From Pseudomonas syringae (GTDB taxonomy: Bacteria; Pseudomonadota; Gammaproteobacteria; Pseudomonadales; Pseudomonadaceae), in the NCBI RefSeq assembly GCF_021605415.1, contig NZ_WKEQ01000007.1:62001-126000 (forward strand): a stretch of DNA of 64,000 bases. Direction: 5' to 3'. Of the stretch, positions 62,905-64,000 are shown piece by piece. The first letter of the stretch is position 1, and every line of letters starts with the position of its first letter. A model generated the notes under the pieces. The model did not search any database. It was given only the letters and a program-made list of their open reading frames with translations, and was not told the DNA's origin. Made by a program: the position numbers and the translations under genes.

Positions 62905-64000
62905 TCAGCGTTGCGCTGCGGGCACACCCTGCGGCGCGGCTTCTACCTTGCCGGCAGCCGCTGGCGGATTCGCCGGCCAGGCCTGGCGATCCAGATCCAG
63001 ATCCGGGAACTTGCTCGAATCGAACACTGGCGTCTTGATCCCGGCGGCACGCTGATCATCGTAGTCACGCAGAATGCGCATGCCGATCTTGAACAGCAGG
63101 AACAGTGCGATCAGGTTCACAAACGCGAGCATCGTCATGGTGATGTCGGCGAAGGCGAACACCGTGCCGAGGTTTTCGATGGCACCCCAGAAAATCAGCA
63201 CCAGCACCAGGGCGCGATAACCGATCAGCGCCTTGCGGTTTTCACCGATCATGAAGCGCAGGTTGCTCTCGCCCAGGTAGTAGTTGTAGAGAATCGAGGT
63301 GAACACGAACAGCGACAGCGCCACGGAAATGAACATCCGCCCCCAGTCACCGACCACGGCGGCCAGCGAGTTCTGGGTCAGGGCAATGCCGTCGCCTTCG
63401 AAGCCGGGCGTGTAGAAACCCGAGAGCAAAATCAGCAGCGCGGTGCAGGTACAGATCACGAAGGTATCGAGGAACACGCTGAACGCCTGCACCACACCTT
63501 GAGCCACCGGGTGCTCGACCGCCGCCACGGCCGCGACGTTAGGCGCACTGCCCAAACCCGCTTCGTTGGCAAACACGCCGCGCTTCACACCCATGACAAT
63601 GGCGCTGCCGATCAGGCCACCGAAGGCTTGATCGAGGCCGAATGCGCTCTTGACGATGGTCGTCAGCATGGCCGGCACTTGATCGAATTGCAGCACGATC
63701 ACGTAGATCGTCACGCCGATGTACACCAGGGTTTTCACCGGCACCAGCAGGTCGGCGACCTTGGCGATGCGCTTGATCCCGCCGATGAACACCAGACCCA
63801 GCAATACCGCCAGACCGAGGCCGGTGTAGGTGGTGTCGAGGCCGAACGCGTTGTTCAGCGAGTGAGTCACGGCGTGGGCTTGCAGGCCGTTGAACGCGAA
63901 GCCGAAGGTCACCAGCAGCAGGAACGCCATGACCATGCCCAACCAGCGTTTCTGCAAACCATGCTGGATGTAATAGGACGGGCCGCCACGGTAAGTGCCG
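62905..64000 (-). CDS. Alanine/glycine:cation symporter (AGCS family), N-terminus outside the window
   Basis: 365 codons of a sodium-coupled alanine/glycine importer; the first 100 or so residues lie beyond the right edge. Family signatures are GTYRGGPSYYIQHGLQKRW just inside the edge and VKRGVFANEAGLGSAPNVAA in the middle, with about nine visible transmembrane segments and a soluble tail (KTPVFDSSKFPDLDLDRQAWPANPPAAAGK). Upstream of ansA on the same strand, perhaps linked in amino-acid use. Confidence 0.92.
   Translation of the reverse strand, partial: GTYRGGPSYYIQHGLQKRWLGMVMAFLLLVTFGFAFNGLQAHAVTHSLNNAFGLDTTYTGLGLAVLLGLVFIGGIKRIAKVADLLVPVKTLVYIGVTIYVIVLQFDQVPAMLTTIVKSAFGLDQAFGGLIGSAIVMGVKRGVFANEAGLGSAPNVAAVAAVEHPVAQGVVQAFSVFLDTFVICTCTALLILLSGFYTPGFEGDGIALTQNSLAAVVGDWGRMFISVALSLFVFTSILYNYYLGESNLRFMIGENRKALIGYRALVLVLIFWGAIENLGTVFAFADITMTMLAFVNLIALFLLFKIGMRILRDYDDQRAAGIKTPVFDSSKFPDLDLDRQAWPANPPAAAGKVEAAPQGVPAAQR

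Overview
The window is a 64 kb piece of the chromosome of a fluorescent-group Pseudomonas (P. fluorescens-like). It is GC-rich and dense in overlapping genes. It holds many gene sets that I recognise from pseudomonads: the GDP-D-rhamnose genes rmd-gmd-wbpW, the order uvrD - GGDEF/EAL - RpiR - LysR - two-subunit pyruvate carboxylase, and HmtA-type, FolE2 and COG0523 zinc genes. Its intergenic spaces carry typical Pseudomonas REP/REPIN palindromes. I see no rRNA, tRNA, CRISPR array, phage or insertion sequence. It reads as core and lineage-specific chromosome rather than an island.

Layout. 1-9408: the start of a common polysaccharide antigen (D-rhamnan, A-band type) locus. rmd, gmd and wbpW run leftwards. 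Diverging from them is a five-gene overlapping operon (two related glycosyltransferases, two related methyltransferases flanking an O-acyltransferase) that probably builds and decorates the polymer end. 9455-12752: a DUF3142 lipoprotein and a 709-residue exported repeat protein. 12749-15434: LysE exporter with divergent Lrp regulator, then a stand-alone lipoamide dehydrogenase. 15640-21588: three SPFH (HflK/HflC-like) membrane proteins, one with a histidine-rich tail, co-translated with an HmtA-like metal P-type ATPase, behind a Zur-like palindrome. 21815-25095: cyclopropane fatty acid synthase, cardiolipin synthase, a DUF3617 protein. 25102-31769: a zinc-starvation cluster in which folE2 and a metal ABC importer diverge from a COG0523 GTPase and a DUF1826 protein across a strong Zur-box candidate; a second COG0523 GTPase follows. 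31829-39668: DUF3301, pdxY, thioesterase, CPA2 antiporter, SMI1/KNR4, Tim44-like, uvrD. 39926-48658: GGDEF/EAL protein, RpiR regulator, a small basic protein, LysR, pycA, pycB. 48792-54248: two tandem autotransporters, with a divergent small XRE regulator behind them. 54820-58230: two GNATs, a PaiB-like protein and a MocR regulator. 58294-64000: polyamine-binding protein with acetylpolyamine amidohydrolase, AraC regulator, asparaginase, and an alanine/sodium symporter cut by the window end.

The most noteworthy signals at DNA level are two identical parS-type palindromes (18638-18651 and 27999-28012), both inside genes, and an array of DnaA-box-like nonamers at a strict 12-base period inside the linker of the MocR gene (56974-57030), with a further perfect box in another reading frame at 57068. 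These fit an origin-proximal location and sequence kept for chromosome replication or segregation. The main protein-level candidate for an under-described system is the SPFH/HmtA zinc module, which appears to share Zur-type control with the folE2/ABC/COG0523 cluster.
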